This document shows, in pieces, positions 1 to 7,620 of a DNA stretch of 64,000 nt; the stretch's first letter is position 1; every line of letters begins with the position of its first letter. Under the pieces are notes generated by a model. It did no database searches, was not told the origin of the DNA, and worked only from the letters and a program-made list of their open reading frames with translations. Location: assembly GCF_039532605.1 (NCBI RefSeq), contig NZ_BAAARY010000014.1:1-64000 (forward strand), given 5' to 3'. Made by a program: the position numbers and the translations under genes. Source of the stretch: Pilimelia columellifera (GTDB lineage: Bacteria > Actinomycetota > Actinomycetes > Mycobacteriales > Micromonosporaceae).

Positions 1-113
1 TACCGAGGGCCCCGCGCCCTCTCCAACACCGTCCGTTATGGACGAGGTGCCCGTGTCGTCCCCGCCGACGATCACGCCCTTGCTGAGATCACCTCATTGG
101 AGGTCACTCGACA

Positions 114-672
114 GTGGCATTGTTGCCAGACAGCCCTATGCTGGCCACCGTGACCTCTTGGCTGCCTTTGGCGACTGGCCTAGCAGGAGTCCTGCTCGGC
201 GTGCTCGGAAAGTATATTGCCGACCTGAGAGTAGGGCATCGATCGAAACTACTTGACGAACGCATCAAGGTGGCGAGCCGATTTTTGGATGCTGTTCATG
301 CCTACAACGACGCGGTTGAGGAGTCAAGGAAGGCCCGGGTAGTCATCACGATATATGGAGCCCTTGGAGACGAGGGCAAAATCGAGGAGGCGAAAGAGGA
401 CGCCGAAGATCGGCGTCAGAACACGGATCGAACGTATGACCAGGCAAGCTGAAACGCTCGTGCTGCTACTGCGGCCGGAGGTGTGCGACGACGCGGCGAT
501 GTACCTCCACGCTTCGCTAAAGGCAGCGTGGGGCGAGGGGAGCCGCGACGATGTGAAGGGTTGGCGAGTGAAGAGGATTCTGTCAATCCAGAAGGCACTC
601 GGAGTCAAGCCGCCAGCACGCTCAAACCGAGCTAAGGGACTGCGCCTCAAGCGTAATGAAGCCGACGACTGA
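114..672 (+). pseudogene. Membrane-anchored hypothetical protein, frameshifted
   Basis: The first frame (GTG at 114, stop at 452) encodes a hydrophobic N-terminal segment at about residues 9-30, then a charged helical stretch. Coding-like sequence continues in another frame from about 430 to 672, giving residues such as QAETLVLLLRPEVCDDAAMY. The two halves overlap without a Shine-Dalgarno for the second; an ATG at 436 exists. The simplest reading is one gene of about 180 residues with an indel between 425 and 452. I do not recognise the family. Two overlapping genes, or a sequencing error, remain possible. Confidence 0.45.
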
Positions 673-881
673 TCTGTTCCCCAACTTCTTAGGTTCGTCA
701 GTACCGTGCCTACAGCCCTCCACGAGACCCGCCAGCGGCGTTACCCTCGGGGCTTCCTGGACGCGCTTCACGGACGGTTGACCGGCAGATTGACGCTTAG
801 TGTGCTGGTCTGCGTGGTCCTGAGCGTGGGCGATGTGGGGAGACCGCGCCTACAGCTTACGACACCTGAGACACTGTCGCC

Positions 882-1424
882 ATGCTGGTTCGTCGATGGA
901 GCAACCGCGTAGCCATTGTCGCTATCTTGGTGATAGTGGCACTGGGCGGAGCTTGGTACCTCTGGGCAGCTGTCATTGCCACCTCAGATGACCCGCGCGC
1001 CTATCCTGGCAGTCGCGGTGATCGGACCCTGGAACAAACGCTGCGCGCCTTCCAACTCACACTTCCGCCGTGCGCCACAGATGTGCGATTCCTGGCCAAA
1101 CGGCCGTGGCCGATGTCCGATTGGCGTCACCTACTTATCAGATTAGTTGCCCCGGACCGCAGCTGCCTTGACAGTTTCGTCAGCACCAACAGTTTGGACG
1201 CCACCGGCGTCGTGGACGGAAAGGAGCTGGAAAACGACCGGGAGCGGGAGGTTGAGTCAGTAAACTGGCACTACCGGAGCGGAGTGGCATACCAGACCTT
1301 CGACAGCGGAACCAGCTCGAACGAACCCGGAAACCGCTACCTCCAGGCCTGCGACGTGCAGGTTGAGCAACAGGGTCGTAGCTTTGTGGTCTATACCCAC
1401 TGTTTTAGATGGGTTCCCCAGTAG
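882..1424 (+). CDS. Hypothetical protein with N-terminal membrane anchor
   Basis: This predicts 180 residues. Residues about 9-32 form one hydrophobic helix preceded by arginines (MLVRRWSNR), so the protein is probably membrane-anchored with the rest outside the cell. Cysteines occur in the exported part (PPCATD, RSCLD, ACDV, HCFRW), which would suit disulfides. It looks like the small lipoprotein-like or anchored hypotheticals common on actinomycete mobile elements, but I recognise no domain. It lies in the lower-GC island and has no co-directional partner close enough to define an operon. Function unknown. Confidence 0.5.
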   Translation: MLVRRWSNRVAIVAILVIVALGGAWYLWAAVIATSDDPRAYPGSRGDRTLEQTLRAFQLTLPPCATDVRFLAKRPWPMSDWRHLLIRLVAPDRSCLDSFVSTNSLDATGVVDGKELENDREREVESVNWHYRSGVAYQTFDSGTSSNEPGNRYLQACDVQVEQQGRSFVVYTHCFRWVPQ

Positions 1425-1579
1425 ATGCAGTTGGTACAGAGCGAATTCGGCTAATGCCGATAGCCATGCCGTTGCACGCGCGTTCTTACGCTCCACCTTC
1501 AGCACCGCGACCCCACCCCTTGATCTTCCGAGCGGCCACACTCGGTGACGGGGGAACGCTGGTCTACGGGCTGGTGGCG

Positions 1580-1972
1580 TCAGGCATACGTGGTGGGTGC
1601 GTGACGCTGCACGGCCGGCGTCCTGGACGCCAGGGATCGGGGAGGCCGTGCTTGCCAGTGCTTACAGCATTTGATTTGGCGCTGGCCGGAAGGGTCAAAT
1701 GTTGTCGGCCATAACTCCAGAAGATTGGCCATACGGATCTGAGCGTTAAGGAAGTTGAAGGCTAGAGGCTGTCCCTCACCCGGCGCGCTCAGCTGCCTCA
1801 TCGCTTCCGCGATCTCACGAAGCTCAGCGGTAGACTCGACGTTCGTTAGGAGGAGCAGAAACTTCACGGTCTCCAACAAGGGCACGTCATCGGGAAGGCA
1901 CTGAGCTAGACCAACGATCGTCGAGGCAAGAACTGAGTGATCAACGTCCGCCGCAGTGGTCCACTCCTAGAC
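1580..1972 (-). pseudogene. Hypothetical protein remnant, 5' end lost
   Basis: The minus-strand reading from a GTG at 1885 gives a plausible helical protein (LLETVKFLLLLTN, then AELREIAEAMRQL). Coding-like sequence continues upstream in the same frame (ADVDHSVLASTIVGLAQCLP) until an in-frame TAG near 1971, with no good start codon before it. The last 25 or so codons look less protein-like. This suggests a gene that lost its 5' end to a nonsense mutation. A short gene starting at 1885 is the alternative. Family not recognised. Confidence 0.35.
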
Positions 1973-2033
1973 AGCTCGGGTGTACGTCTCTATGGGGATA
2001 GGCTAGTCGAGGCTGGGTGTATCCGTCAGGCGT

Positions 2034-2354
2034 TTAGCTGTACCGCGCTTGGTGACGAGAGGGAACCAGTCCTCCCGTAGCAGTTCGGCCGCACGCCTTG
2101 CACCACGGCGGCCGTGCGTCCCGATGCTGGGTCGGCTTGTGAGGTCCAGGACAGAGGTACTTCACGTAGTCGGACAACCGGTTACCAGCGCGCAGGTACT
2201 CGGCCCGGAGTCGGTCGAGGATAAGCTCCCGATTCTCGTCCGTTGCAGTACCGGGTTCGTAGCAACTGGACAGCATCGCCGGAATCTCGTCCGAGGCTTG
2301 TCCACCAGGGCTGGAGATGTAGCCACCATTTGAGAATCCGCCGTTGTCAATCAC
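2034..2354 (-). CDS. Hypothetical protein, last gene of the PAS operon
   Basis: This predicts 106 residues from a GTG at 2354 whose first bases overlap the stop of the preceding 45-residue ORF (GTGA overlap), implying translational coupling. The N-terminus is rich in Gly and Ser. The middle is helical, and the C-terminus has two nearby cysteines (WCKACGRT), possibly half of a metal-binding knuckle. It resembles small proteins of actinomycete phages and integrative elements in style, but I cannot name a family. It is the last gene of a chain running 3425 to 2034. Confidence 0.5.
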   Translation of the reverse strand: MIDNGGFSNGGYISSPGGQASDEIPAMLSSCYEPGTATDENRELILDRLRAEYLRAGNRLSDYVKYLCPGPHKPTQHRDARPPWCKACGRTATGGLVPSRHQARYS

Positions 2355-2488
2355 AGTCTTCGCTTTCTCGACGGGATGTGCCGCTCGATGTCGTCCACTA
2401 CCTCAACGATCTCCCTTGCGGTGTCACGCACCTGCACTGCGATCCTCCGTAGAACCGCGAGATGGTCCTCGCTGATCATCTGCTTCAC
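2351..2488 (-). CDS. Small basic helical protein
   Basis: This predicts 45 residues from a GTG at 2488 with a good Shine-Dalgarno (GGAAGGA) a few bases upstream. It lies in a different frame inside the 3' end of the PAS gene and ends in a GTGA overlap with the next gene. The product is helical (AVLRRIAVQVRDTAREIVEV) and ends with basic residues (SRKRRL). The ribosome site and both overlaps are the main support. Alternatively, this frame is the displaced C-terminus of the PAS protein after a frameshift. Function unknown. Confidence 0.4.
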   Translation of the reverse strand: MKQMISEDHLAVLRRIAVQVRDTAREIVEVVDDIERHIPSRKRRL

Positions 2489-2948
2489 GAGCTTCCTTCC
2501 GACCGGTCGCCGTGCTGTCCCAAGCCGCGATGACACCGGCCTGGAGGTTCGCCAGCCGCTGCTGCACCAGGACCTCGCCGTCAGTCGCCTCGACGGACAC
2601 ACCAACCAGGAACTCGTCGCCGGTGTCAGGGTCGGTGGCCTTCCACTTCAAGGCGCTGAACTTCCGCCACCTACGGAGGCTGGGGTCGTACCACGCCTCA
2701 ACCGTGACGACGGGGACACCGAGCGCCAGGGCGAAGGAGTCAGCGGACTGCCAGTTGACGGAGTCTTCCGAGCCGTAGATCTCCTCGTTCGCCTTGCCGA
2801 GTACCTGCGCTTGGGTGAGGTGGAGCTGACGCTCGTAGGCCTCGTTTACGAAGACGTACTGGCCGTCAGTGGTGCGGACGAAGACGATCGCGGCAGGGTC
2901 GTCGATGAGGTGGGCGATCTGCCTCACGAGGCTGTGCACGAAGCTCAC
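2424..2948 (-). CDS. PAS-domain protein
   Basis: This predicts 174 residues, GTG start overlapping the upstream stop by four bases. Residues about 15-130 read as a PAS fold: DDPAAIVFVRTTDGQYVFVN, then the helix of the FVNEAYERQL type, and a final strand DEFLVGVSVEAT. No kinase, cyclase or DNA-binding domain follows, so it is a stand-alone sensor, perhaps binding a ligand or a partner. The C-terminal 35 residues are low complexity and overlap the 45-residue ORF, so the true end may differ. It is in the operon with the broken HTH gene, which may be its former DNA-binding partner (inference). Confidence 0.6.
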   Translation of the reverse strand: MSFVHSLVRQIAHLIDDPAAIVFVRTTDGQYVFVNEAYERQLHLTQAQVLGKANEEIYGSEDSVNWQSADSFALALGVPVVTVEAWYDPSLRRWRKFSALKWKATDPDTGDEFLVGVSVEATDGEVLVQQRLANLQAGVIAAWDSTATGRKEAREADDQRGPSRGSTEDRSAGA

Positions 2949-3425
2949 CTAGCGTCCTCTGGTACCTCGTCAGTGATCGGCATCGAGGCACGCATCTTTG
3001 CCTCGGAGATCATCTGCGCCAGCTCGGCGTCCGCTGGTCCGCGATGGGTCACCGTGACCTCGGCTGCGGCGGGAGCGTCAAGACCGAGGTAGCGGGCGCG
3101 ACGGTCGAGGGCCTTTAGGAGCGTGGCAGAAGCGTTGTTCTTGGCGCTCAGATCCAGGCTGTCCGAGGCTGTGATGGTGCGCCAGAGCCTGTCGATGAGC
3201 TGGTCGATTAGCTGTAGATCAACCTTTCGCGCTTCCTCTACCTCGGGAGCGGACGTTCCTTGAAGAATCGGATGATGATCTGCCTTGCCCACTCGTGGTC
3301 ACACAGCCCAACTCCTCGCCGATCTCCCGATATGAACGACGTGCGGCGTACAAGCGCACGGCCTTCTCGGTGATCTCAGCTACTTCAGCGGCAGTCCGCC
3401 TTCGGTAGCCGGGCTTCGGTGGCAT
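2945..3425 (-). pseudogene. Helix-turn-helix protein with two frameshifts
   Basis: Translation from the ATG at 3425 (Shine-Dalgarno GGAGG) gives MPPKPGYRRRTAAEVAEI and a helix-turn-helix segment (SYREIGEELGC). The continuation is found in a second frame (DHEWARQIIIRFFKERPL) and then a third (EVEEARKVDLQLIDQLIDRL to RRARYLGLDAP). Joined, these match the plan of small HTH proteins of actinomycete elements that end in RRA-LLGLDAP, often annotated as terminase-small-subunit-like. The first break sits at a TGTGTG run, fitting a dinucleotide slippage. The downstream third-frame ORF (start 3292) may still be translated alone. Confidence 0.6.
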
Positions 3426-3656
3426 CTCGTCCTCCTGGGTGGGGTGGCCCCGGCCGGGCTGAGGAGCGGCGGCCGGGCGGTGACGGAAGTTCCCGAGGTG
3501 ATCCATGGCGAATACCAGCCACCGTTAGACAGGTACATCGGCAGCGGTGTCCGTCGACCTTCTCCAGGTTCAGGACTACGGCAGGAAGCCGGGCTATACC
3601 TGCCCTTGTGGAGGGCAAGAAGGTGGCTGGAGGTGGACCTGAGCGGGCGGCGCAGG

Positions 3657-4343
3657 TTAGCTCGTTGCCCGGTCCGACAGGCCGTAGCGCAGGAGCACGC
3701 AATCACCGATGCTGCGGTTTTCCAGGAGGCGGGCGCGGTTGTCACCATGATGGGGGAACTGGCCGTCACCTACGAACCGAGGTGCAAACGAGTCTCCCAC
3801 GAAGATCGGTGCGATGACGAGGTGCAACTCGTCCGCCAGGCGGTGAGTGAGAAACTGGGTGTGCATCGTGCTGCCGCCCTCGACCATGAGCCGCCTGACA
3901 CCGCGGCCGGCGAGGTCGTCAAGGACGCGGCCGAAGGAGAGCGGGTCGCCGGCGTCGACCACGTCTGCGACCACGCCCAGCCGCTCGACCACCTTGCTGT
4001 GGGCGTTGGTAGAGGTGTAGACCACCTTGCCGTCGCCAGAGGAGAAGAAGGCGGCGTCAGGGTCCACCGCGCCGCGCTCGGTGATGGTCACCTTCAGCGG
4101 CGAGGAGGTACGCCCATCGCTGACCCGCTTGTCTCGCCGTTCCTGCGAGCGTACGAGAAGTCGAGGGTTGTCCTGCCGGATGGTGTTAGCCCCGACCAGG
4201 ATGGCGTCGCAGGTGGCTCGCACCGCGTCCACGCGGTCGAAGTCCTCGTCGTTGGACAGCATCAGGCGCTTGCCGGTGGCGTCGTCCAGGTAGCCGTCGA
4301 CGGACACGGCGCAGGACAGCAGGACGTACGGGCGTTCAGTCAC
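3657..4343 (-). CDS. RibD C-terminal-type pyrimidine reductase (DHFR fold)
   Basis: This predicts 228 residues from a GTG at 4343 that overlaps the upstream gene by 8 bp. It has the dihydrofolate-reductase-like fold of the RibD reductase domain: SVDGYLD near residue 14, the signature GANTIRQDNPRLLVR at 51-65, and the NADPH-site segment LMVEGGSTMHTQFL in the C-terminal third. In riboflavin synthesis this domain reduces the ribosyl side chain of a pyrimidine phosphate. Here there is no deaminase domain and no other rib gene nearby, so the substrate may be different. The overlap with the XRE-LOG gene implies a shared transcript and function. Fold confident, reaction not. Confidence 0.8.
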   Translation of the reverse strand: MTERPYVLLSCAVSVDGYLDDATGKRLMLSNDEDFDRVDAVRATCDAILVGANTIRQDNPRLLVRSQERRDKRVSDGRTSSPLKVTITERGAVDPDAAFFSSGDGKVVYTSTNAHSKVVERLGVVADVVDAGDPLSFGRVLDDLAGRGVRRLMVEGGSTMHTQFLTHRLADELHLVIAPIFVGDSFAPRFVGDGQFPHHGDNRARLLENRSIGDCVLLRYGLSDRATS

Positions 4344-5193
4344 TTCTTGTCGCTCCCAGGGTGAAGACGTGGTCCACGAGGCTTGTGTAGTCGTCGGCAG
4401 TCGAACAGTCGCCGAGCTGGGCGAAGATGTCGGCAGCGAGCCACCCTCGCACCGCTGGCTCCCGATGGAGACGGGTGTAGGCGGACGCCGCTGACCCGCC
4501 AGAGGCTCGGAAGGGCAGCAGGCGCTTGTCCATGACGAGGGCAAGTTCAACCTCATCGAGGGTGCCCGGCCCTCCGCCCACCACCAGCACGTAGTCGGCG
4601 TTCCTCACCACGTTCGGGTGGCCGAAGATACCGACAACCTGTTTGAGGGTCGGCGGGTTGTAGCGGTCGGCGATGAAGGTCATGACCTCGACGCCCACGC
4701 CGACAGGGCCGTGGTCAACCTCGCACCGTCGGCGCATAAGGAGCCGGCTGAGCGCCAAGATTGATTCGTCGATGATGTCGCTGTTGCAACCAGGAGACCG
4801 GGAGCCACACACCGCTAGGCGCAGGGGCGACGCTGCCTGCTCAGGGCAGTACCAGCCCGTCCGAGCGGCGACGTCAGACATGCGGACATTGGCCGGTGCC
4901 AGCCCGAGCAGCAGGCGGGACTCGTCAGGCATCCCCATGCCGTCGGCCACGCGGTTCAGCACGTCGATGTCGGTGACACGTGGAGAGCGAGCGCCACGGA
5001 TGAAGTTCGAGATGTCGGAACGGTCGTGCTCAGTCATGAGGGCTAGCTGCGTCTGCGTGCAGTTGGGGAACGCAGCTAAGTAGATCGAAAACAGGTTTCC
5101 GACCTCACGCCGGGCAAGCACACGCTGAACGTCGTCACGCCGCCAGAAGGCTCGCGGAGCTGCGCTGGGGTCAAAAGTCTTGCGTCTCGCCAC
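4336..5193 (-). CDS. XRE helix-turn-helix fused to LOG/SLOG nucleotide domain
   Basis: This predicts 285 residues from a GTG at 5193 (MARRKTFDPS), chosen because the upstream extension is non-protein-like. Residues about 40-95 form an XRE-type helix-turn-helix (QTQLALMTEHDRSDISNFIR). Residues about 124-270 are a LOG/SLOG-type Rossmann domain, with AVCGSRSPG at the start and GGGPGTLDE at 206-214. That fits the GGxGTxxE motif of LOG phosphoribohydrolases, with Gly replacing the leading Pro. LOG enzymes cleave base from ribose-5-phosphate; SLOG relatives only bind nucleotides. The fusion suggests a repressor that senses or consumes a nucleotide. It is co-transcribed with the downstream reductase. 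Confidence 0.75.
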   Translation of the reverse strand: MARRKTFDPSAAPRAFWRRDDVQRVLARREVGNLFSIYLAAFPNCTQTQLALMTEHDRSDISNFIRGARSPRVTDIDVLNRVADGMGMPDESRLLLGLAPANVRMSDVAARTGWYCPEQAASPLRLAVCGSRSPGCNSDIIDESILALSRLLMRRRCEVDHGPVGVGVEVMTFIADRYNPPTLKQVVGIFGHPNVVRNADYVLVVGGGPGTLDEVELALVMDKRLLPFRASGGSAASAYTRLHREPAVRGWLAADIFAQLGDCSTADDYTSLVDHVFTLGATRSD

Positions 5194-5242
5194 CTGGACC
5201 TTCTCAGGACGGGGCCGTGGACCCGAGCAGCGTAGCCGACCG

Positions 5243-5266
5243 ACACGTGTTGGACACACCCTGTGT
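5243..5266. promoter_or_regulatory. Adjacent palindromes in divergent promoter region
   Basis: The 297-bp gap between the XRE-LOG gene (start 5193) and the plus-strand gene at 5491 holds a perfect 8-bp palindrome ACACGTGT at 5243-5250. Three bases later comes the inverted repeat ACACA-CCC-TGTGT at 5254-5266. They lie 50-73 bp ahead of the XRE-LOG start, a normal place for an autoregulatory operator. Binding by that protein is inference; short palindromes also occur by chance. Confidence 0.35.
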
Positions 5267-5490
5267 GGGCTCACTCCGTGGGCTCGTACCACGGACGCTG
5301 ATCATTTCAGGAGGGCCAGGAAGCCGACACACTCAGTCGCGTTCCACACCTGAGCAGGCCGCTGACGACGCCCCGGCTCCACGCCCGATAGATGACGTGG
5401 AGAACCGGGTGCAGGGCGGCCGACGAAGCAGACGGAGGGTCGGCATCCCCGAGCCGGTCCTCCGTCTCCCCCACAACGAGAGGCGACGAG

Positions 5491-6222
5491 ATGACCATGA
5501 CCGCAGAAATCATCCGGGTTGAGCTGCCCGTGGCGTTCACTCCGACCTGGAACCGAATCAACGGGGTTTCCGTGGATGGGGCCTCGCTGACTATCGGGCC
5601 CGAGGATTTCTTCTTCGACTACCGCTCCCCAAGTTGGATGATCTGCGACTGGCAACGGGTCCACGACGAGCTGCTGCCGGCGAAGGAGGGGACAGACACA
5701 GCGCTGGAGCAGATGGCTTTGGACTACGTGCGCGAGCGCGGCCGGAGCACCACCGACGCCGCCGAGGTGCTGCGCGCGGCGCACGAGGTGTACGCCTACC
5801 TCTTCCGCCCGGAACACCTGACGGACCCGGAGCTGGACTACGTCACGCCTCGGACGCTGGTGCAGCTCCGCGAGCTGGCGACCCTCATGGCGCTCAACAA
5901 GGTTGAGCTGAACGGCGACATCACCAACGTCTCGCCTGTGTGGATGCTCGGCCACGCCGCCCAGGTGGTCTACGATCTGACCGAGGCGGAGTCCCAGGCC
6001 CTTGACGAGTGCTACCACAGCACGTGGTTCAACGAGTCCCGACGCCGCGAGTCAGTTCTAGCGCACGCGGCTTTGGGTGGTCGCCTGGTTCACGGATGCC
6101 AGGGCTCGCCTAACATGAGCGGTGGCTGCGTCGTGCCCTTCGGGGCTGACATTGACGCCTTCCGCCGCAACCTCGCCGCGATGCGTACTCCCTGGATCGA
6201 GCAGACGCTCGACAACCGCTGA
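5491..6222 (+). CDS. Hypothetical protein, first gene of a divergent three-gene unit
   Basis: This predicts 243 residues from an ATG at 5491 preceded by a GAGAGGCG-type ribosome site. It looks soluble, acidic and globular, with no signal peptide or membrane helix. Segments such as FFFDYRSPSWMICDWQRVH, a central helical part and a C-terminal glycine-rich HGCQGSPNMSGGC loop are visible, but I recognise no domain. It faces the XRE-LOG/reductase pair across the palindromes and is followed in the same direction by two genes, so all five may form one regulated locus. Codon use is lower GC than the core genes. Confidence 0.55.
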   Translation: MTMTAEIIRVELPVAFTPTWNRINGVSVDGASLTIGPEDFFFDYRSPSWMICDWQRVHDELLPAKEGTDTALEQMALDYVRERGRSTTDAAEVLRAAHEVYAYLFRPEHLTDPELDYVTPRTLVQLRELATLMALNKVELNGDITNVSPVWMLGHAAQVVYDLTEAESQALDECYHSTWFNESRRRESVLAHAALGGRLVHGCQGSPNMSGGCVVPFGADIDAFRRNLAAMRTPWIEQTLDNR

Positions 6223-6297
6223 AGTCGGCTACCGGGGATGGCGACTCGCGTGCGAACCGTCGTCCCCGGTGCTGGCTCCGTACATCAGGAGCGCACC

Positions 6298-6669
6298 GTG
6301 ACCGCAGACCTCAAAGACAAGTCCGGCCGCGTCGTCGGCGTCACCGACGCCTACAACGGCATGACCACCGGACTGAAGCACTGCAACTACCACCTCAGCT
6401 TCGCCGGCAGCGGCAGCTTCCCGCACCCGTACAACTGGACCGAGGTGTCCGGCCACTTCCGGTCCGTACTCCAGAAGGAGGCCGAGACGGCAGACCTGTT
6501 GGCCACGAACATCGAAGGCTGGGTCAAGGCCAACCCGAACCACGACGCTGCCAACCTGGCCGCGATGAAGGCGGCGGCAAAGGAGTACCGGGCCGTTGCC
6601 AAGTCGCTGCTCAACAACTCCCGGAAGCTGCGCCGGGCCGGCAGTTGTCTGGAAGTGACGGCAACGTGA
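6298..6669 (+). CDS. Hypothetical small protein upstream of methyltransferase
   Basis: This predicts 123 residues from a GTG at 6298 with AGGAG about six bases upstream; an in-frame ATG at 6238 would add a non-protein-like extension. The N-terminal half (DKSGRVVGVTDAYNG, then NYHLSFAGSGSFPHPYNW) looks beta-rich. The C-terminal half is helical and basic (AAAKEYRAVAKSLLNNSRKL). No family recognised. Its TGA overlaps the GTG of the methyltransferase gene (GTGA), so the two are translationally coupled and the protein may be a partner or substrate of that enzyme (inference). Confidence 0.55.
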   Translation: MTADLKDKSGRVVGVTDAYNGMTTGLKHCNYHLSFAGSGSFPHPYNWTEVSGHFRSVLQKEAETADLLATNIEGWVKANPNHDAANLAAMKAAAKEYRAVAKSLLNNSRKLRRAGSCLEVTAT

Positions 6670-7334
6670 TCCTGGTCGACCGTGAGACCGAGATCAACCG
6701 GGCGGCGTGGGAGGCGCAGGCGAGGCTTGCCCTCCCCCACGATGAACCACAGCGGCCGGGACGGTTCGAGCTAACCCAGTACCCAGGTCACGGACCAGGC
6801 GCGGAGCTGCTTGGCGACGTGTGCGGACGGGACGTGCTGGAGCTGGGATGCGGGAACGGTGACAACCTGGCTGCACTGGCGGTGCTGGGCGCTCGATGCA
6901 CGGGAGTCGACCTAGCTGTAGCCCAGGTCAACCGAGCAAAAGCACGCTGGGGATGGCTCGGCATACCGTTCGTCCATGACGACGCACGGGGCTACCTGCG
7001 GTACCACGCCGACCAGGTGGACGTTGTTGTGTCGATCTTCGGGGTTGTGGGCCTCTGCGACCCGGCGGCGGTCCTGCCGCTCGTCCGCCACAAGCTGAGG
7101 CCTGGCGGGGTCCTGCTGTTCTCCGTCCCGGAGGAGTCGTGGCTCGCTGGTCGACGGGACCACATCAGGCTAGGCGACGGCACCTGCGCCCCCGTCCGCC
7201 GACAGACCGGCTCCCCCGGACAATGGACCGACATGGTGGTCTCGTGCGGCTTCGACGCTACATTAGTGATACCCGTGCCCGCACCCGACGGCACGCGATG
7301 CTGCACGGTGGTGCGGGCCGAAGTCGCTCAATGA
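6666..7334 (+). CDS. Class I SAM-dependent methyltransferase
   Basis: This predicts 222 residues with the GTG at 6666 overlapping the previous stop. Motif I is clear (DVLELGCGNGDNLAAL, about residues 58-73), followed by the acidic end of strand two (CTGVDLA) and motif II-like DVVVSIFGVVGL. LRPGGVLLFSVPEESW marks the post-motif region. This is the Methyltransf_11/25-type fold, which methylates small molecules or proteins; the substrate cannot be read from the sequence. A strong hairpin follows the stop, so it is the last gene of the 5491-7334 unit. Confidence 0.8.
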   Translation: MILVDRETEINRAAWEAQARLALPHDEPQRPGRFELTQYPGHGPGAELLGDVCGRDVLELGCGNGDNLAALAVLGARCTGVDLAVAQVNRAKARWGWLGIPFVHDDARGYLRYHADQVDVVVSIFGVVGLCDPAAVLPLVRHKLRPGGVLLFSVPEESWLAGRRDHIRLGDGTCAPVRRQTGSPGQWTDMVVSCGFDATLVIPVPAPDGTRCCTVVRAEVAQ

Positions 7335-7338
7335 GAAG

Positions 7339-7373
7339 CCCCGGTGGCGCTCGGCGAGAGGCAGCCACCGGGG
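7339..7373 (+). terminator. Intrinsic-type hairpin after methyltransferase
   Basis: CCCCGGTGGC at 7339-7348 pairs perfectly with GCCACCGGGG at 7364-7373 across a 15-base loop, five bases after the stop codon. There is no T tract, as is usual in high-GC actinomycetes. It separates the three-gene unit from the convergent recombinase remnant. The next 200 bases contain no gene, but repeated TGGAGG/CCTCCA hexamers. Confidence 0.65.
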
Positions 7374-7620
7374 CGGAAGCGCCTGGAGGGGCGCAACTGG
7401 AGTAGTCATTTCTCCAACCCTCCAGATCACTCGTCTGTGCTTCCGCTGCGATAACCAGAAAACATAGCGATTGCTGGAGGTCAACTATTCGCTCGTGGAG
7501 GGCCTGAGCTTGACCAGGGACAGAGGCAGACCGGATGCCTACCGCCCTATTCGGATTTGAAGATGTGGCCTGGAGCTGGCTGTCAGCGGCCTACACGTAC
7601 CAAGTGTTGTTCCTGAATGC

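Noticed and set aside
706..912. Plus-strand reading of 68 codons between the first two genes
   Set aside because: No convincing ribosome site, mixed composition and overlap with the start of the anchored protein at 882. No family resemblance.
7380..7520. Repeated TGGAGG/CCTCCA hexamers
   Set aside because: Several copies occur in both orientations but without regular spacing, so neither an iteron array nor a CRISPR is supported.
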